Positions 17,485 to 26,460 of a stretch of 64,000 bases of DNA are shown in pieces (positions within the stretch are counted from its first letter, which is position 1; every line of letters starts with the position of its first letter). The position numbers and the translations under genes were made by a program. The notes under the pieces were generated by a model. That model did not search any database, was not told the origin of the DNA, and was given only the letters and a program-made list of their open reading frames with translations. The DNA lies in assembly GCF_016907895.1 (NCBI RefSeq), contig NZ_JAFBCV010000002.1:248001-312000 (forward strand), given 5' to 3'. The DNA comes from Shouchella xiaoxiensis (GTDB taxonomy: Bacteria > Bacillota > Bacilli > Bacillales > Bacillaceae_D).

Positions 17485-17488
17485 TAGT

Positions 17489-17517
17489 TTGATCCTGTTT
17501 TTTGGACATGCTATGAT
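17489..17517 (+). promoter_or_regulatory. Candidate promoter of ynzC
   Basis: TTGATC (17489-17494), 17-bp spacer, TATGAT (17512-17517). Confidence 0.55.
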
Positions 17518-17535
17518 TGTATGGAAGAAGGATAG

Positions 17536-17784
17536 GTGATTTTCTTGCTACCAAAAGATAAATTAGAGCGAATTAATGAGTTATCACGTTTGTCGAAATC
17601 AAGCGGTTTAACCAAAAAACAAGCGGACGAACAGAAAGCGCTAAGAAAAGAATACTTAGCAACGTTCCGCAGCGCGTTTACCAATCAGCTCCATTCCGTC
17701 AAAGTTGTTGATGATGAAGGAACCGATGTTACACCGCAGAAGCTGAAAGAAAGCAAAGAGAAACGTCAGAAACCATTACACTAA
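17536..17784 (+). CDS. ynzC: DUF896 protein YnzC
   Basis: 82-aa DUF896 (UPF0291) protein: an N-terminal helical pair (RINELSRLSKSSGLT, EYLATFR) and a short C-terminal tail with the family's DEGTDVTPQKLKE motif. Located between yneB and tkt as in B. subtilis. GTG 17536 follows AAGGATA; TTG 17545 behind AGGTGA is equally possible. Family function is not established. Confidence 0.85.
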   Translation: MIFLLPKDKLERINELSRLSKSSGLTKKQADEQKALRKEYLATFRSAFTNQLHSVKVVDDEGTDVTPQKLKESKEKRQKPLH

Positions 17785-17820
17785 ATGTATAAGCCACTGT
17801 TTGGCTTGTACATTTTTTTT
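17785..17820 (+). terminator. Terminator after ynzC
   Basis: ATGTATAAGCC pairs with GGCTTGTACAT, one wobble pair, followed by eight T. The stop codon lies directly before the stem. Confidence 0.82.
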
Positions 17821-17834
17821 AGAACGTTTATGAT
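17806..17834 (+). promoter_or_regulatory. Candidate promoter of tkt
   Basis: TTGTAC (17806-17811), 17-bp spacer, TATGAT (17829-17834). The -35 lies within the right arm of the ynzC terminator. Confidence 0.5.
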
Positions 17835-17870
17835 AAACCAGTAGGAAAGCAGAAAGAAAGGGTGTTGTAG

Positions 17871-19865
17871 ATGACAAACCATATTGAAGAATTAGCGGTT
17901 AATACGATTCGAACACTATCGATTGATAGTATTGAGAAAGCAAACTCAGGACATCCAGGAATGCCAATGGGTGCTGCGCCGATGGCACTCAATTTATGGA
18001 CAAAACATATGAACCATAATCCAGCGAACCCAAACTGGTCCAATCGTGATCGCTTTGTGCTATCAGCTGGTCATGGCTCGATGTTATTATACAGCTTGCT
18101 TCATTTAACCGGATACGACGTAACGCTTGACGATTTAAAGTCGTTTCGCCAGTTAGGCAGCCGGACACCTGGGCACCCAGAATACCGTCACACAGATGGT
18201 GTTGAAGCAACAACAGGTCCTCTTGGTCAAGGAATTGCAATGGCAGTAGGAATGGCTATGGCTGAGCGTCACCTAGCTGATACATACAATACAGACAAGC
18301 ATGAAGTTGTTGATCATTTCACGTATGCGATCTGTGGCGATGGGGACTTAATGGAAGGTGTTTCTGCGGAAGCTGCTTCACTTGCCGGTCACTTAAAGCT
18401 AAATCGTCTTGTTGTGCTTTATGATTCAAATGATATTTCGCTTGATGGTGATTTGCATGAATCATTCTCTGAAAGTGTAGAAGATCGCTTTAAAGCATAC
18501 GGCTGGAACGTTATTTACGTAACAGACGGGATGGACATGACGGCGATTCATAAAGCATTAGAAGAAGCCAAAACGTCTGATAAACCGACTTTAATTGAAG
18601 TGAAGACGGTTATCGGCTTTGGTTCGCCAAACAAATCAGCTAAATCGGCTTCACATGGTGCCCCACTTGGTTCTGATGAAGTAGCGTTGACGAAAGATGC
18701 GTACAAATGGACGTATGAAGAAGAATTTCATGTTCCAGAAGAGGTTGCCGCTTTCTTTGCTGATGTGAAAGAAGCAGGAACAAAGAAAGAGCAAGAGTGG
18801 AACGAGCTTTTTGCGGCGTATAAAGCGGAGAACCCTGAGCTTGCTGCTCAGTATGAGCGCGCGTTTGCAGGTGAGCTGCCGGAAGACTTCGATCAAGCAC
18901 TTCCTGTATATGAAGCGGGTAAGAGCTTGGCAACAAGAGCATCAAGTGGTGAAGCATTAAATGCGCTTGCGAAACATGTTCCTGAATTGTTTGGTGGTTC
19001 TGCTGATTTAGCTGGATCAAACAAAACGACGCTGAATGGCGAAAGCAACTTTAGTCAAACCAATTACGGTGGACGTAATATTTGGTTTGGTGTGCGTGAA
19101 TTTGCAATGGGCTGTGCGTTAAACGGTATGGCACTTCACGGCGGCTTAAAAGTATTTGGCGGTACGTTCTTCGTATTCTCAGATTACTTACGCCCTGCAA
19201 TTCGTTTATCGGCGTTAATGGGCGTTCCTGTTACGTACGTATTAACACATGACAGTGTGGCTGTAGGAGAAGACGGTCCAACTCATGAGCCGGTTGAGCA
19301 ATTAGCGGCATTACGTGCAATGCCTGGTCTTTCAATTATTCGTCCTGGTGATGGCAATGAAACGGCAGCTGCTTGGAAGCTGGCGCTTGAATCAACGGAT
19401 AAACCAACGGCTCTTGTTCTTAGCCGTCAAAACGTGGAAACACAAGTAGGTACGGATACGAAAGCGTACGAAGGCGTGAAGAAAGGTGCTTACATCGTTT
19501 CCGAAGCAAAGGACAAACCAGAAGTTGTCTTACTTGCGACTGGTTCTGAAGTTCCCCTTGCTGTGCAAGCACAAACTCAGCTTGCCAAAGACGGAATCGA
19601 TGCATCTGTTGTCAGCATGCCGAGCTGGGATCGCTTTGATGCGCAGCCGAAAGAATACAAAGACGCGGTTATTCCAAAAGACGTGAAGGCTCGTCTAGCG
19701 ATTGAGATGGGTGCTTCACTTGGATGGGCGAAGTACGTCGGCGATGAAGGCGATACGCTTACGATTGATACATTTGGTGCGTCAGGTGCTGGCGACGAAG
19801 TTATTGCCTCATTCGGCTTCACGGTTGAGAATGTCGTGAATCGAGCGAAAGCACTATTGAAATAA
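17871..19865 (+). CDS. tkt: Transketolase
   Basis: 664-aa thiamine-diphosphate enzyme of the pentose phosphate pathway, exchanging two-carbon units between sugar phosphates. Seen: N-terminal HPGMPMG, the ThDP/Mg motif GDGDLMEG near residues 155-162, the pyrimidine domain with [15 protein letters not shown], and the C-terminal domain with ATGSEV. Full family length. Located downstream of lexA-ynzC as in B. subtilis, with its own promoter and terminator. Confidence 0.97.
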   Translation: MTNHIEELAVNTIRTLSIDSIEKANSGHPGMPMGAAPMALNLWTKHMNHNPANPNWSNRDRFVLSAGHGSMLLYSLLHLTGYDVTLDDLKSFRQLGSRTPGHPEYRHTDGVEATTGPLGQGIAMAVGMAMAERHLADTYNTDKHEVVDHFTYAICGDGDLMEGVSAEAASLAGHLKLNRLVVLYDSNDISLDGDLHESFSESVEDRFKAYGWNVIYVTDGMDMTAIHKALEEAKTSDKPTLIEVKTVIGFGSPNKSAKSASHGAPLGSDEVALTKDAYKWTYEEEFHVPEEVAAFFADVKEAGTKKEQEWNELFAAYKAENPELAAQYERAFAGELPEDFDQALPVYEAGKSLATRASSGEALNALAKHVPELFGGSADLAGSNKTTLNGESNFSQTNYGGRNIWFGVREFAMGCALNGMALHGGLKVFGGTFFVFSDYLRPAIRLSALMGVPVTYVLTHDSVAVGEDGPTHEPVEQLAALRAMPGLSIIRPGDGNETAAAWKLALESTDKPTALVLSRQNVETQVGTDTKAYEGVKKGAYIVSEAKDKPEVVLLATGSEVPLAVQAQTQLAKDGIDASVVSMPSWDRFDAQPKEYKDAVIPKDVKARLAIEMGASLGWAKYVGDEGDTLTIDTFGASGAGDEVIASFGFTVENVVNRAKALLK

Positions 19866-19872
19866 TGCAGTA

Positions 19873-19900
19873 AAAGAGGTTCTTTTTGAACCTCTTTTTT
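19873..19900 (+). terminator. Terminator after tkt
   Basis: AAAGAGGTTC and GAACCTCTTT form a perfect 10-bp stem followed by T residues. Confidence 0.88.
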
Positions 19901-19960
19901 TGCATTCGACAAAACTAGAGCGATTCTCGCCGATGAATTGACAGGTATTTCAAAAAAGAA

Positions 19961-19969
19961 TGCTATACT
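19961..19969 (+). promoter_or_regulatory. Extended -10 promoter of sirA
   Basis: TGC-TATACT about 47 bp before the sirA start. TTGACA at 19938-19943 lies 20 bp upstream, longer than optimal, so the extended -10 may matter. Confidence 0.45.
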
Positions 19970-20016
19970 GGTGAAAAGGAATGGCTATGAGCTCATTTTG
20001 TTGGAGGCGAATTCAA

Positions 20017-20445
20017 ATGAGGTACTATGAACTTTATTTGGTAACAGATGATGTAGCAACATCCTATTCGGGCAAAGAGTCCAAGCTGTTTCAACTTTTT
20101 GAAGAACGCGAACGGGCGTCGCGTGATCAACGCTTGGTATATGACCGTCAAATTGATTACATTACCAAAATTTTGCCTGAAGAAATGCTTAAAACAGTTT
20201 TTGATCGAACAAAAACAGCGCGAGACGAAGAGGGTTATGTCATTCATTCCCCGGTTGTTGATGTCAATTCGTGCACCGTTGAAATCCAGCAACGAAAAAT
20301 TTGTTTAAAAGCTCAGGGTGATTTAAGTGCTGAAACCGATGTGTTCGATCTGTTAAAATCAGTTGATTCGCACTTTTTTGCCGTAAATGTTGAAGACCGG
20401 CGCTTTGGCTGGCTCAAACCATATGAAAGACAAAGCGTGCTCTAG
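20017..20445 (+). CDS. sirA: Sporulation inhibitor of replication SirA
   Basis: 142-aa protein matching SirA (YneE), which binds DnaA and blocks new replication initiation as cells enter sporulation. Seen: the N-terminal MRYYELYLVTDDVATSYSGKESKLF region and the middle QIDYITKILP segment typical of SirA. ATG 20017 follows TTGGAGGCG; a longer frame from 19981 lacks a ribosome site. Position between tkt and yneF matches B. subtilis. SirA sequences diverge strongly, so the call leans on both motif and location. Confidence 0.85.
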   Translation: MRYYELYLVTDDVATSYSGKESKLFQLFEERERASRDQRLVYDRQIDYITKILPEEMLKTVFDRTKTARDEEGYVIHSPVVDVNSCTVEIQQRKICLKAQGDLSAETDVFDLLKSVDSHFFAVNVEDRRFGWLKPYERQSVL

Positions 20446-20544
20446 CATGCTTTTTTGTTTGTGCTACTTTTAAATCGACGAATGCTCATGTATAATAGAT
20501 GAGGTTGTATATGAAGCTGGAGATTGCACGAAGGAGGAATTAGG

Positions 20545-20760
20545 ATGATTTGGCATATTATCGGGTACACCGTTGCTGTTTTAGCGGGTCTTGCAATTGG
20601 TTTCTTTATTGCTCGTAAAACAATGATGTCTTATTTAAAGAAAAACCCACCAATTAATGAGCAAATGTTGCGTGTGATGATGCAGCAAATGGGACAAAAC
20701 CCATCACAAAAGAAAATCACACAAATGATGAAAGCTATGCAAAAGCAACAGGGGAAGTAA
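20545..20760 (+). CDS. yneF: UPF0154 membrane protein YneF
   Basis: 71 aa: one N-terminal TM helix (residues 4-22) followed by [35 protein letters not shown], the UPF0154 signature. ATG 20545 follows AGGAGGAAT. A TATAAT at 20491 may be its promoter. Function unknown; widespread in Firmicutes next to sirA. Confidence 0.92.
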   Translation: MIWHIIGYTVAVLAGLAIGFFIARKTMMSYLKKNPPINEQMLRVMMQQMGQNPSQKKITQMMKAMQKQQGK

Positions 20761-20789
20761 GCGAACCTCTGATAGTCATTAAAACGAAC

Positions 20790-20839
20790 AAATCACTTTA
20801 TCTAGGAAGGGAAACACATCTTAGGTAAAGTGATTTTTT
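20790..20839 (+). terminator. Terminator after yneF
   Basis: AAATCACTTTA (20790-20800) pairs with TAAAGTGATTT (20826-20836), extended by CTA/TAG, then T residues. Confidence 0.8.
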
Positions 20840-20949
20840 GTCGTTCTTCACATGGAATCGCGGGGAAAATAAGAGGATTGATTCTATAATCGAACGAACT
20901 TTCTGTACAATATTTAGCTTTCTATGGTATCTTTCTTGTTGAGGACATA

Positions 20950-21051
20950 ATGATACAGCTAGGAAAGCTATGCTTATGCAACAGTCTACATAAGGACTGG
21001 CACTTCGCTCACGGCGAGGTGCTTCTTATTTGTTTGTTGTGTATTATGTGA
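20950..21051 (+). CDS. Putative leader peptide of the ABC exporter operon
   Basis: 33-codon frame from ATG 20950 with TTGAGGA about 6 nt upstream, ending TGA 21051, 36 bp before the exporter gene. The peptide is rich in Leu and Cys. Its second half overlaps a terminator-like hairpin (21000-21022). This is the layout of B. subtilis bmrB, whose translation controls transcription of bmrCD. No similarity of the peptide itself to BmrB was recognised. Confidence 0.5.
   Translation: MIQLGKLCLCNSLHKDWHFAHGEVLLICLLCIM
21000..21038 (+). promoter_or_regulatory. Putative transcription attenuator
   Basis: GCACTTCGC (21000-21008) pairs with GCGAGGTGC (21014-21022), one wobble, followed by a T-rich run (TTCTTATTTGTTTGTT). 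A smaller hairpin CAGTC/GACTG lies just upstream (20982-20999). Both sit inside the leader ORF, so ribosome position could decide termination. Confidence 0.5.
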
Positions 21052-21087
21052 AAATTAAATCTACAGCTAGAGTAATGGGGGAAGAGT

Positions 21088-22836
21088 ATGCGTGTTTTTT
21101 TAGATTTGGGCTGGTTTTTTAAGAAACACTGGAAGGCGTATGTATTTGGAACGCTTGTTTTAGCCCTCGTATCGTTTTTATCGCTTGTGCCACCGCGAGT
21201 TATCGGGCAAGTCGTTGATCTCATCGATACGAATACACTGACGCAAGCAACATTGTTTCAGTATGTTGCGCTGATCATGGGAATTGGGATTGTTTTATAC
21301 GTACTGCGCTTTTTATGGCGCGTGCTCATCTTTGGGGCTGCGTTTAAGCTGGCGCGTCAAGTGCGCAATGATTTGTATCGGCATTATACGAAAATGCCAA
21401 AGTCCTTCTATCATCAGCGAACCACGGGTAATTTAATGGCGATTTCCACAAATGATGTGCGTGCCGTACAGGCAACTGCCGGGGAAGGCGTGCTGACCAT
21501 TGTTGATGCGATTTTGCTAGGGGGAATGGTTGTTGCGACGATGGCGTTGACTCTGCATTGGCAGCTGACGTTAATTACCTTGTTGCCACTGCCGTTGATG
21601 GCGATTTTGACAAGTTATTATGGCTCGTTATTACATAAACGTTTTGGTGGAGCGCAGGCGGCTTTTAGCTCGTTAAACGATACGGTTCAAGAAAATATTA
21701 GCGGCATGAAGGTAACAAAGGCGTTTGGGCAAGAAGAGGCAGAAAACACGCGCTTTCGCAATCAATCAGCAATGGTTGTCGAACAGAATGTGAAAGTCGC
21801 AAAAGTCGATGCGTTGTTTGATCCGACGATTAGCGCAGTGATCGGAACCTGTTATTTACTGGCGATTGGATTTGGGGCCAATTTTGTTGTTGCGGGCACA
21901 ATGACGATTGGTGAACTGACGTCATTCGTTGTGTATTTAGGACTGTTAATATGGCCGATGCTCGCTTTAGGGATGTTTTTTAACGTAATCGAGCGAGGTA
22001 GAGCCTCCTATGACCGAATCCGCGACGTGTTACGAGCGAAGTCCGACCTTCAGGAAGTAAGTGAGGCTGTGGCAAAGCCGATTGACGGAAACATCGAGGT
22101 GGAGATTGACGAGTTTCGCTATGCGAAAACAGACTCCCCCGTGTTAAAAGACGTTCATTTCACTTTAAAGCAGGGGCAGACGCTTGGTATCGTGGGCAAG
22201 ACGGGAAGTGGGAAATCTACTTTGCTGTCGCTGTTGCAACGGGAAAGCGATGTGACAAAAGGGTCCATAAAGCTTGATTCCATTGGGATCGACCAGTTTG
22301 AGCTCGACCGGGTCAAAGAAGCCTTTGGCATTGTGCCGCAAGAACATTTTCTGTTTTCGGCCACAATTGCTGAGAACGTTGCTTTTGCGAAACCAGAGGC
22401 CGCGTTAACCGAAATTATTCGTGCTTGTCAGCTGGCAAGCGTGCACGAGGATATTAGGCGTTTTCCTGAGGGGTATGACACGATTGTTGGTGAGCGTGGC
22501 GTGACGCTTTCGGGTGGACAAAAGCAGCGCATCTCGATCGCTCGGGCGATTTTAAGCAATCCAGCCATTCTTATTCTCGATGACTCTCTGTCTGCTGTTG
22601 ACGCGAAGACAGAAGAAGAAATTTTAGAGGCATTAAGGAAGACCAATTCAAACCAGACGCTTATTATGAGCGCCCACCGCCTTAGCGCCGTCAGCCACGC
22701 GTCACTCATCCTAGTTATGGAAGATGGAACGATTGCCCAGGCTGGAACCCATGCTGAGTTAATGAAACAAGGTGGCTGGTATAAAGAGATGTACGAGCGC
22801 CAGCAGTTAGAGACGATCGTTGAGCAAGGGGGTTGA
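21088..22836 (+). CDS. Multidrug ABC exporter subunit 1
   Basis: 582-aa half-transporter: six-helix ABC_membrane domain (about 1-300), then a nucleotide-binding domain with Walker A GKTGSGKST near 371, Q-loop VPQEHF, signature LSGGQKQRISIARA and Walker B LILDDSLSAVD, where Asp replaces the usual catalytic Glu. That gives one degenerate site, as in heterodimeric exporters such as BmrC or YfiB. It is coupled to the next gene by overlapping stop and start. Probably extrudes drugs or lipophilic compounds. Confidence 0.88.
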   Translation: MRVFLDLGWFFKKHWKAYVFGTLVLALVSFLSLVPPRVIGQVVDLIDTNTLTQATLFQYVALIMGIGIVLYVLRFLWRVLIFGAAFKLARQVRNDLYRHYTKMPKSFYHQRTTGNLMAISTNDVRAVQATAGEGVLTIVDAILLGGMVVATMALTLHWQLTLITLLPLPLMAILTSYYGSLLHKRFGGAQAAFSSLNDTVQENISGMKVTKAFGQEEAENTRFRNQSAMVVEQNVKVAKVDALFDPTISAVIGTCYLLAIGFGANFVVAGTMTIGELTSFVVYLGLLIWPMLALGMFFNVIERGRASYDRIRDVLRAKSDLQEVSEAVAKPIDGNIEVEIDEFRYAKTDSPVLKDVHFTLKQGQTLGIVGKTGSGKSTLLSLLQRESDVTKGSIKLDSIGIDQFELDRVKEAFGIVPQEHFLFSATIAENVAFAKPEAALTEIIRACQLASVHEDIRRFPEGYDTIVGERGVTLSGGQKQRISIARAILSNPAILILDDSLSAVDAKTEEEILEALRKTNSNQTLIMSAHRLSAVSHASLILVMEDGTIAQAGTHAELMKQGGWYKEMYERQQLETIVEQGG

Positions 22837-24620
22837 TGATGAAACATACAGATGAGGTTTTGACTGGAAAAGAACAGCGCGTGATCTTTAAGCGCTTGTT
22901 AAGCTATGCCAAGGTTCATTACAAAAAATTGATTCTCGCTTTTTTAATTATGTTTATTGCGGCAGGTGCGGAATTGCTCCAGCCGATATTAATCGCTCGG
23001 TTTATTGATGACTATTTAACGCCACAAGTGTTTCCAACAGACCCGCTTGTGATGCTCGCTTCACTCTATGTTGGTTTACTCATTGTTGCGGTAATAAGCC
23101 AATACGTGCAGAGCCTGCTGTTTCAAAAGATTGCCCTAAGAATTGTTCAGGCACTGCGCGTTGATGTATTTAAAAACGTTCAGAAGCTTGGGCTATCCTT
23201 TTTTGACCGGATGCCGGGTGGGGGACTTGTTTCGAGGATTACGAATGATACAGAGTCGATTAAAGAGCTGTATGTAAGTGTATTAGCTGTGTTTGTGCAA
23301 AATGGGATTTTTATGATTGGGACATTTGTCGCGATGTTTTATTTAAATGCGACGCTCGCGCTCTATTGTTTAATCTTTCTTCCGCTACTTTTACTAGTCA
23401 TTCGTCTATACCGGAAGATTAGCTCACGGTTTTATGAGCGTGTAAGTGCGAAGGTGAGTGAGATTAATGCCAAGATGAGTGAGTCTGTCCAAGGAATGGC
23501 CATCATTCAGGTGTTTCGCCAGGAAAAGCGAATGCGCAAAGAGTTTGGTCAGACCAATGAAGAACATTACCAAGCCGGGATGAGAGCGATGAAAGCAGAC
23601 GCGCTTCTTCTGCGTCCAATCGTTGACATTCTTAGTTTAATCGCGATTTCAATTGTGCTCCTTTATTTCGGTTTTCAATCGTTTATTGGCCCAATCGAGC
23701 TTGGTGTGCTTTACGCGTTTGTTAATTACCTTGATCGTTTCTTTGAACCGGTGAATCAAATTATGCAGCGTTTGTCCTTGTTTCAACAAGCGATTGTGTC
23801 CGCTGGACGGGTGTTTCGTTTAATGGATCAGCGTGAATATGCGCCAGAACAGAAGGGCGAAGACGCACCGAAAATTGAGGCGGGAGGAATCGAGTTTAAC
23901 AACGTGACGTTTTCTTATGATGGGAAAACGGATGTATTGCGCAATATTTCCTTTACAGCGGAAAAAGGGCAGACGATCGCCTTAGTCGGCCATACTGGTA
24001 GCGGAAAGAGCTCCATCATTAATTTGCTTATGCGTTTTTATCCACTGATCAATGGGACGATTACCATTGACGGCAAACCTTTACAGGCCTTCAGTGAAGA
24101 GGAGCTGCGTGCCAACGTTGGACTCGTGCTTCAAGACTCGTTTCTGTATAGCGGGACGGTTGCGAGCAATGTCACTCTTGGCAGAGAAGGATTTACGGAC
24201 GAAGACATTCGAGCGGCTTGTGAATTTGTGGGAGCTGATCGTTTTATTGAAAAATTAGCTGGTGGCTATCATGCGCCAGTGACGGAGCGTGGAGCGACGT
24301 TTTCGAGCGGGGAAAAACAGCTTCTTTCCTTTGCACGGACAATGCTTGCTGATCCGGCCATTTTAGTGCTTGATGAAGCTACGGCAAATGTTGATACGGA
24401 AACGGAAGAAGCGATTCAAGCTGCTTTAAACAAGATGCAGCAAAATCGAACGACGATTGCAATTGCCCATCGCTTATCAACGATTAAGCACGCAGATGTG
24501 ATTCTTGTCTTGCATCAAGGAGAGATCGTCGAACAAGGCAGCCACGAGCAGCTGCTAAAAGAAGAAGGGCTCTATCATAAGATGTACCTTCTGCAAGCTA
24601 GAGAGCAGCTGACGGCGTAG
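22836..24620 (+). CDS. Multidrug ABC exporter subunit 2
   Basis: 594-aa partner half-transporter: six TM helices, Walker A GHTGSGKSS, Walker B LVLDEATANVD with the catalytic Glu kept, H-loop IAHRLST. The signature reads FSSGEKQLLSF rather than LSGGQ. Paired with subunit 1, one canonical and one degenerate ATP site would form, the mark of a heterodimer of the BmrCD/YheIH or YfiBC kind. ATG 22836 overlaps the TGA of the first gene; TTG 22833 and ATG 22839 are alternatives. Confidence 0.88.
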   Translation: MMKHTDEVLTGKEQRVIFKRLLSYAKVHYKKLILAFLIMFIAAGAELLQPILIARFIDDYLTPQVFPTDPLVMLASLYVGLLIVAVISQYVQSLLFQKIALRIVQALRVDVFKNVQKLGLSFFDRMPGGGLVSRITNDTESIKELYVSVLAVFVQNGIFMIGTFVAMFYLNATLALYCLIFLPLLLLVIRLYRKISSRFYERVSAKVSEINAKMSESVQGMAIIQVFRQEKRMRKEFGQTNEEHYQAGMRAMKADALLLRPIVDILSLIAISIVLLYFGFQSFIGPIELGVLYAFVNYLDRFFEPVNQIMQRLSLFQQAIVSAGRVFRLMDQREYAPEQKGEDAPKIEAGGIEFNNVTFSYDGKTDVLRNISFTAEKGQTIALVGHTGSGKSSIINLLMRFYPLINGTITIDGKPLQAFSEEELRANVGLVLQDSFLYSGTVASNVTLGREGFTDEDIRAACEFVGADRFIEKLAGGYHAPVTERGATFSSGEKQLLSFARTMLADPAILVLDEATANVDTETEEAIQAALNKMQQNRTTIAIAHRLSTIKHADVILVLHQGEIVEQGSHEQLLKEEGLYHKMYLLQAREQLTA

Positions 24621-24652
24621 CGTTAAGCGCGAGGTTGTTTGAAAAGTCTTTG

Positions 24653-24691
24653 AAAAGTACGAAGGGGTTAAAAAAATCCTTTCGTACTTTT
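24653..24691 (+). terminator. Terminator after the ABC exporter genes
   Basis: AAAGTACGAAGG pairs with CCTTTCGTACTTT with one bulge, followed by a T-run. Confidence 0.8.
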
Positions 24692-24746
24692 TTATGATTT
24701 TTGTGCGAGGCGCATTTTTATGAAATAGAGTTTGAATTGGAACGTA

Positions 24747-24855
24747 AGGCGGTGACGCCAGCGGAAAAAGGGGCGTGTTGAGACAAGCAGAACGAAGACT
24801 GCGAAGGCTCAGCCGTTCCTCCGCGGCAAGCTTCCGCCTGAAGTTGAAATCAACC
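24747..24855 (+). repeat. 109-bp structured intergenic repeat, copy 1
   Basis: About 93% identical to 32741-32849. Ends pair as AGGCGG with CCGCCT; inner stems GTTGAG/CTCAGC and GCAG/CTGC give a cloverleaf-like fold. The tail GAAATCAACC is typical of a repeat family I recall from intergenic regions of Bacillaceae. It lies between the exporter terminator and yneK and has no coding capacity. Confidence 0.8.
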
Positions 24856-24893
24856 GCTCCACTTACTTACGCTTTCCTTATTAATGTAAAAAA

Positions 24894-24935
24894 AGCTGTT
24901 CCAATCAGGTCGATTAAAACCTAATTGGAACAGCT
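24894..24935 (-). terminator. Terminator of yneK
   Basis: AGCTGTTCCAATCAGGT and ACCTAATTGGAACAGCT form a 17-bp stem with one mismatch. On the minus strand a T7 run follows. Confidence 0.85.
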
Positions 24936-24950
24936 CCTTTTATGTATACT

Positions 24951-25415
24951 TCAGGAAATTTCGCGACCACGGCTCTTTGTGGTGCGGTCCAATAAATGCT
25001 CATATGGTTCAAGGTCAATCTGCTTCTGAGTTAATTTTTTAATTAAAAAGCGATGATCTTTTTTCGGTGTGGCAATAATATAGCCGCGAATAATCATATC
25101 AAGCGTTAATTGAGTGGCATTTTCTTTTAAGGCAATCTCGCTGATTTTGCCGGCAATCTTCTCTTTGGCGACATCTCGAAAAAGTTCTGGTACAGGTTGA
25201 ACAAGTTCATTGAGCAATGAGCGTTGTTCGTCTTTCCATAGTGGTAATGCTTGTTCGATATAATAAGCCTGCCAATCCAAGATTGATTTTCCATCTTCTT
25301 TTGGTAAGCGTTTTAGAAATTTCCGGAACATAAAGAAGCCACCGATCAGCATTAGGCCGAGCAGAATAAATGTCCAAACTATAATTAAGCTCATAAACCA
25401 GTCCCAGCCAGTCAT
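24951..25415 (-). CDS. yneK: DUF2621 membrane protein YneK
   Basis: 154 aa: an N-terminal TM helix (about residues 8-29), then GGFFMFRKFLKRLPKEDGKS and a helical soluble part, matching DUF2621/YneK. GGAGGAT precedes the start on the minus strand. Located near citB as in B. subtilis. Function unknown. Confidence 0.82.
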   Translation of the reverse strand: MTGWDWFMSLIIVWTFILLGLMLIGGFFMFRKFLKRLPKEDGKSILDWQAYYIEQALPLWKDEQRSLLNELVQPVPELFRDVAKEKIAGKISEIALKENATQLTLDMIIRGYIIATPKKDHRFLIKKLTQKQIDLEPYEHLLDRTTKSRGREIS

Positions 25416-25506
25416 TGTTATCCTCCTTACATGACTTTTCTTCTTGTCCTTTTTTCTTACTTTATCATAAAATAGACAGTGGTGCCACGGAAGGACGGAG
25501 GATTTT

Positions 25507-25923
25507 ATGTCAGGAATTGTTTGGTTTGCGCTTCATATGTTTAGTTCGTTGTTTCTTTTTTTATGTATTCCCTTGCCGTTTTTATTTTACGCGGCGCGCC
25601 TCGATGAAGGAGAGCGCTTGCGTCGAATATTGTTAAATGCGTACCGCTTTATTTTTATGGGTGCTCATCTTGCGCTTGTTTTGTTAATTGCGACGGGGAT
25701 TGGCTTAGTAAATGATTGGAGCGACCCCTGGATTTGGTTGGTTCTAGTCATTACGGTTGCAATTGGCTCAAGCTTAGGGTTCTCGGCAAAATCGGTGCGG
25801 TTGCTCCGCGAAAATTTTGCAAATAAAGAGGCGCAAACGCAGCTTCGGTACGCTAGCTTAGTTCTATGCGCAAGCATCATTGCTATGTTTGCCGTGAAGT
25901 ATGGGGTTTATTTTATTGATTAA
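25507..25923 (+). CDS. Hypothetical four-TM membrane protein
   Basis: 138 aa with four hydrophobic helices (about 5-28, 45-68, 75-95, 117-135) and basic loops. GGACGGAGGA lies upstream of ATG 25507. No family recognised. It is flanked by yneK (divergent) and a small YjcZ-like gene. Confidence 0.7.
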   Translation: MSGIVWFALHMFSSLFLFLCIPLPFLFYAARLDEGERLRRILLNAYRFIFMGAHLALVLLIATGIGLVNDWSDPWIWLVLVITVAIGSSLGFSAKSVRLLRENFANKEAQTQLRYASLVLCASIIAMFAVKYGVYFID

Positions 25924-25932
25924 AGAGAAAAA

Positions 25933-25963
25933 AGGACTGCTGAAGCGCAGTCCTCTTTTTTAA
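25933..25963. terminator. Bidirectional terminator
   Basis: GGACTGC and GCAGTCC flank a TGAAGC loop, with A-rich and T-rich sides; serves the gene at 25507 and the small gene at 25960. Confidence 0.78.
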
Positions 25964-26043
25964 AACCAGCTTGCTCCTACAATAACAAGAAGTATAAACA
26001 ATACTACGATAAGGGCAAAACCGCCGCCGTATCCACCGCTCAT
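25960..26043 (-). CDS. YjcZ-family small spore-associated membrane peptide
   Basis: 27 aa: Gly-rich start MSGGYGGGFALIVVLF followed by a hydrophobic helix to GASWF, the pattern of YjcZ-family sporulation proteins. AAGGGGG precedes the start on the minus strand. Too short for standard gene callers. Confidence 0.75.
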   Translation of the reverse strand: MSGGYGGGFALIVVLFILLVIVGASWF

Positions 26044-26114
26044 AGTTAAACCCCCTTCACCATCTGGTATAAGGTAGTCTATGCGCGTTGGTCTAAATTG
26101 GATTGGGCGAAAGG

Positions 26115-26243
26115 TTAGCCTTCGCCATTAGTTTGACTGACATGGTTCGCTTTTTTTGTTTTATGCGACCCACTCATTGGTTTTGGTTGACCGCTTTTTG
26201 CGTCAAGTGGCTGATTGCGTCTATTTTTAGAATTCCCCTTCAT
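26115..26243 (-). CDS. sspP: Small acid-soluble spore protein P
   Basis: 42 aa, very polar and basic. The segment GQPKPMSGSHKTKKANH matches the SspP core (GQPEPLSGSKKVKNRNH type). Strong GGAGGG upstream of the minus-strand ATG. In B. subtilis sspP lies divergent from citB, exactly as here. sspO, its usual partner, is not seen. Expected in the developing forespore. Confidence 0.8.
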   Translation of the reverse strand: MKGNSKNRRNQPLDAKSGQPKPMSGSHKTKKANHVSQTNGEG

Positions 26244-26379
26244 GAACAATCCCTCCTCTCTCTTACAGTATGAGAAAATCGACTTTTTCTATCCCTTTTT
26301 TAAAATTGTGTCGAAAAAAAGATTTAAACTTTGCAAGACTTTTGCTATTCTAATGAAGGGAATCATATTTGCGACAGTT

Positions 26380-26393
26380 TAAAAGCGCTTACG
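26380..26393. promoter_or_regulatory. Candidate cre (CcpA site) upstream of citB
   Basis: TAAAAGCGCTTACG agrees with the cre consensus TGWAANCGNTNWCA at 12 of 14 positions, 67 bp before citB. It suggests carbon catabolite control of aconitase. Confidence 0.5.
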
Positions 26394-26460
26394 TTTGGTG
26401 CAGATCTTTAGACAACGCTGTCATTTTGCGATATGATTATGCTGATAAGGAGGGTCTATA

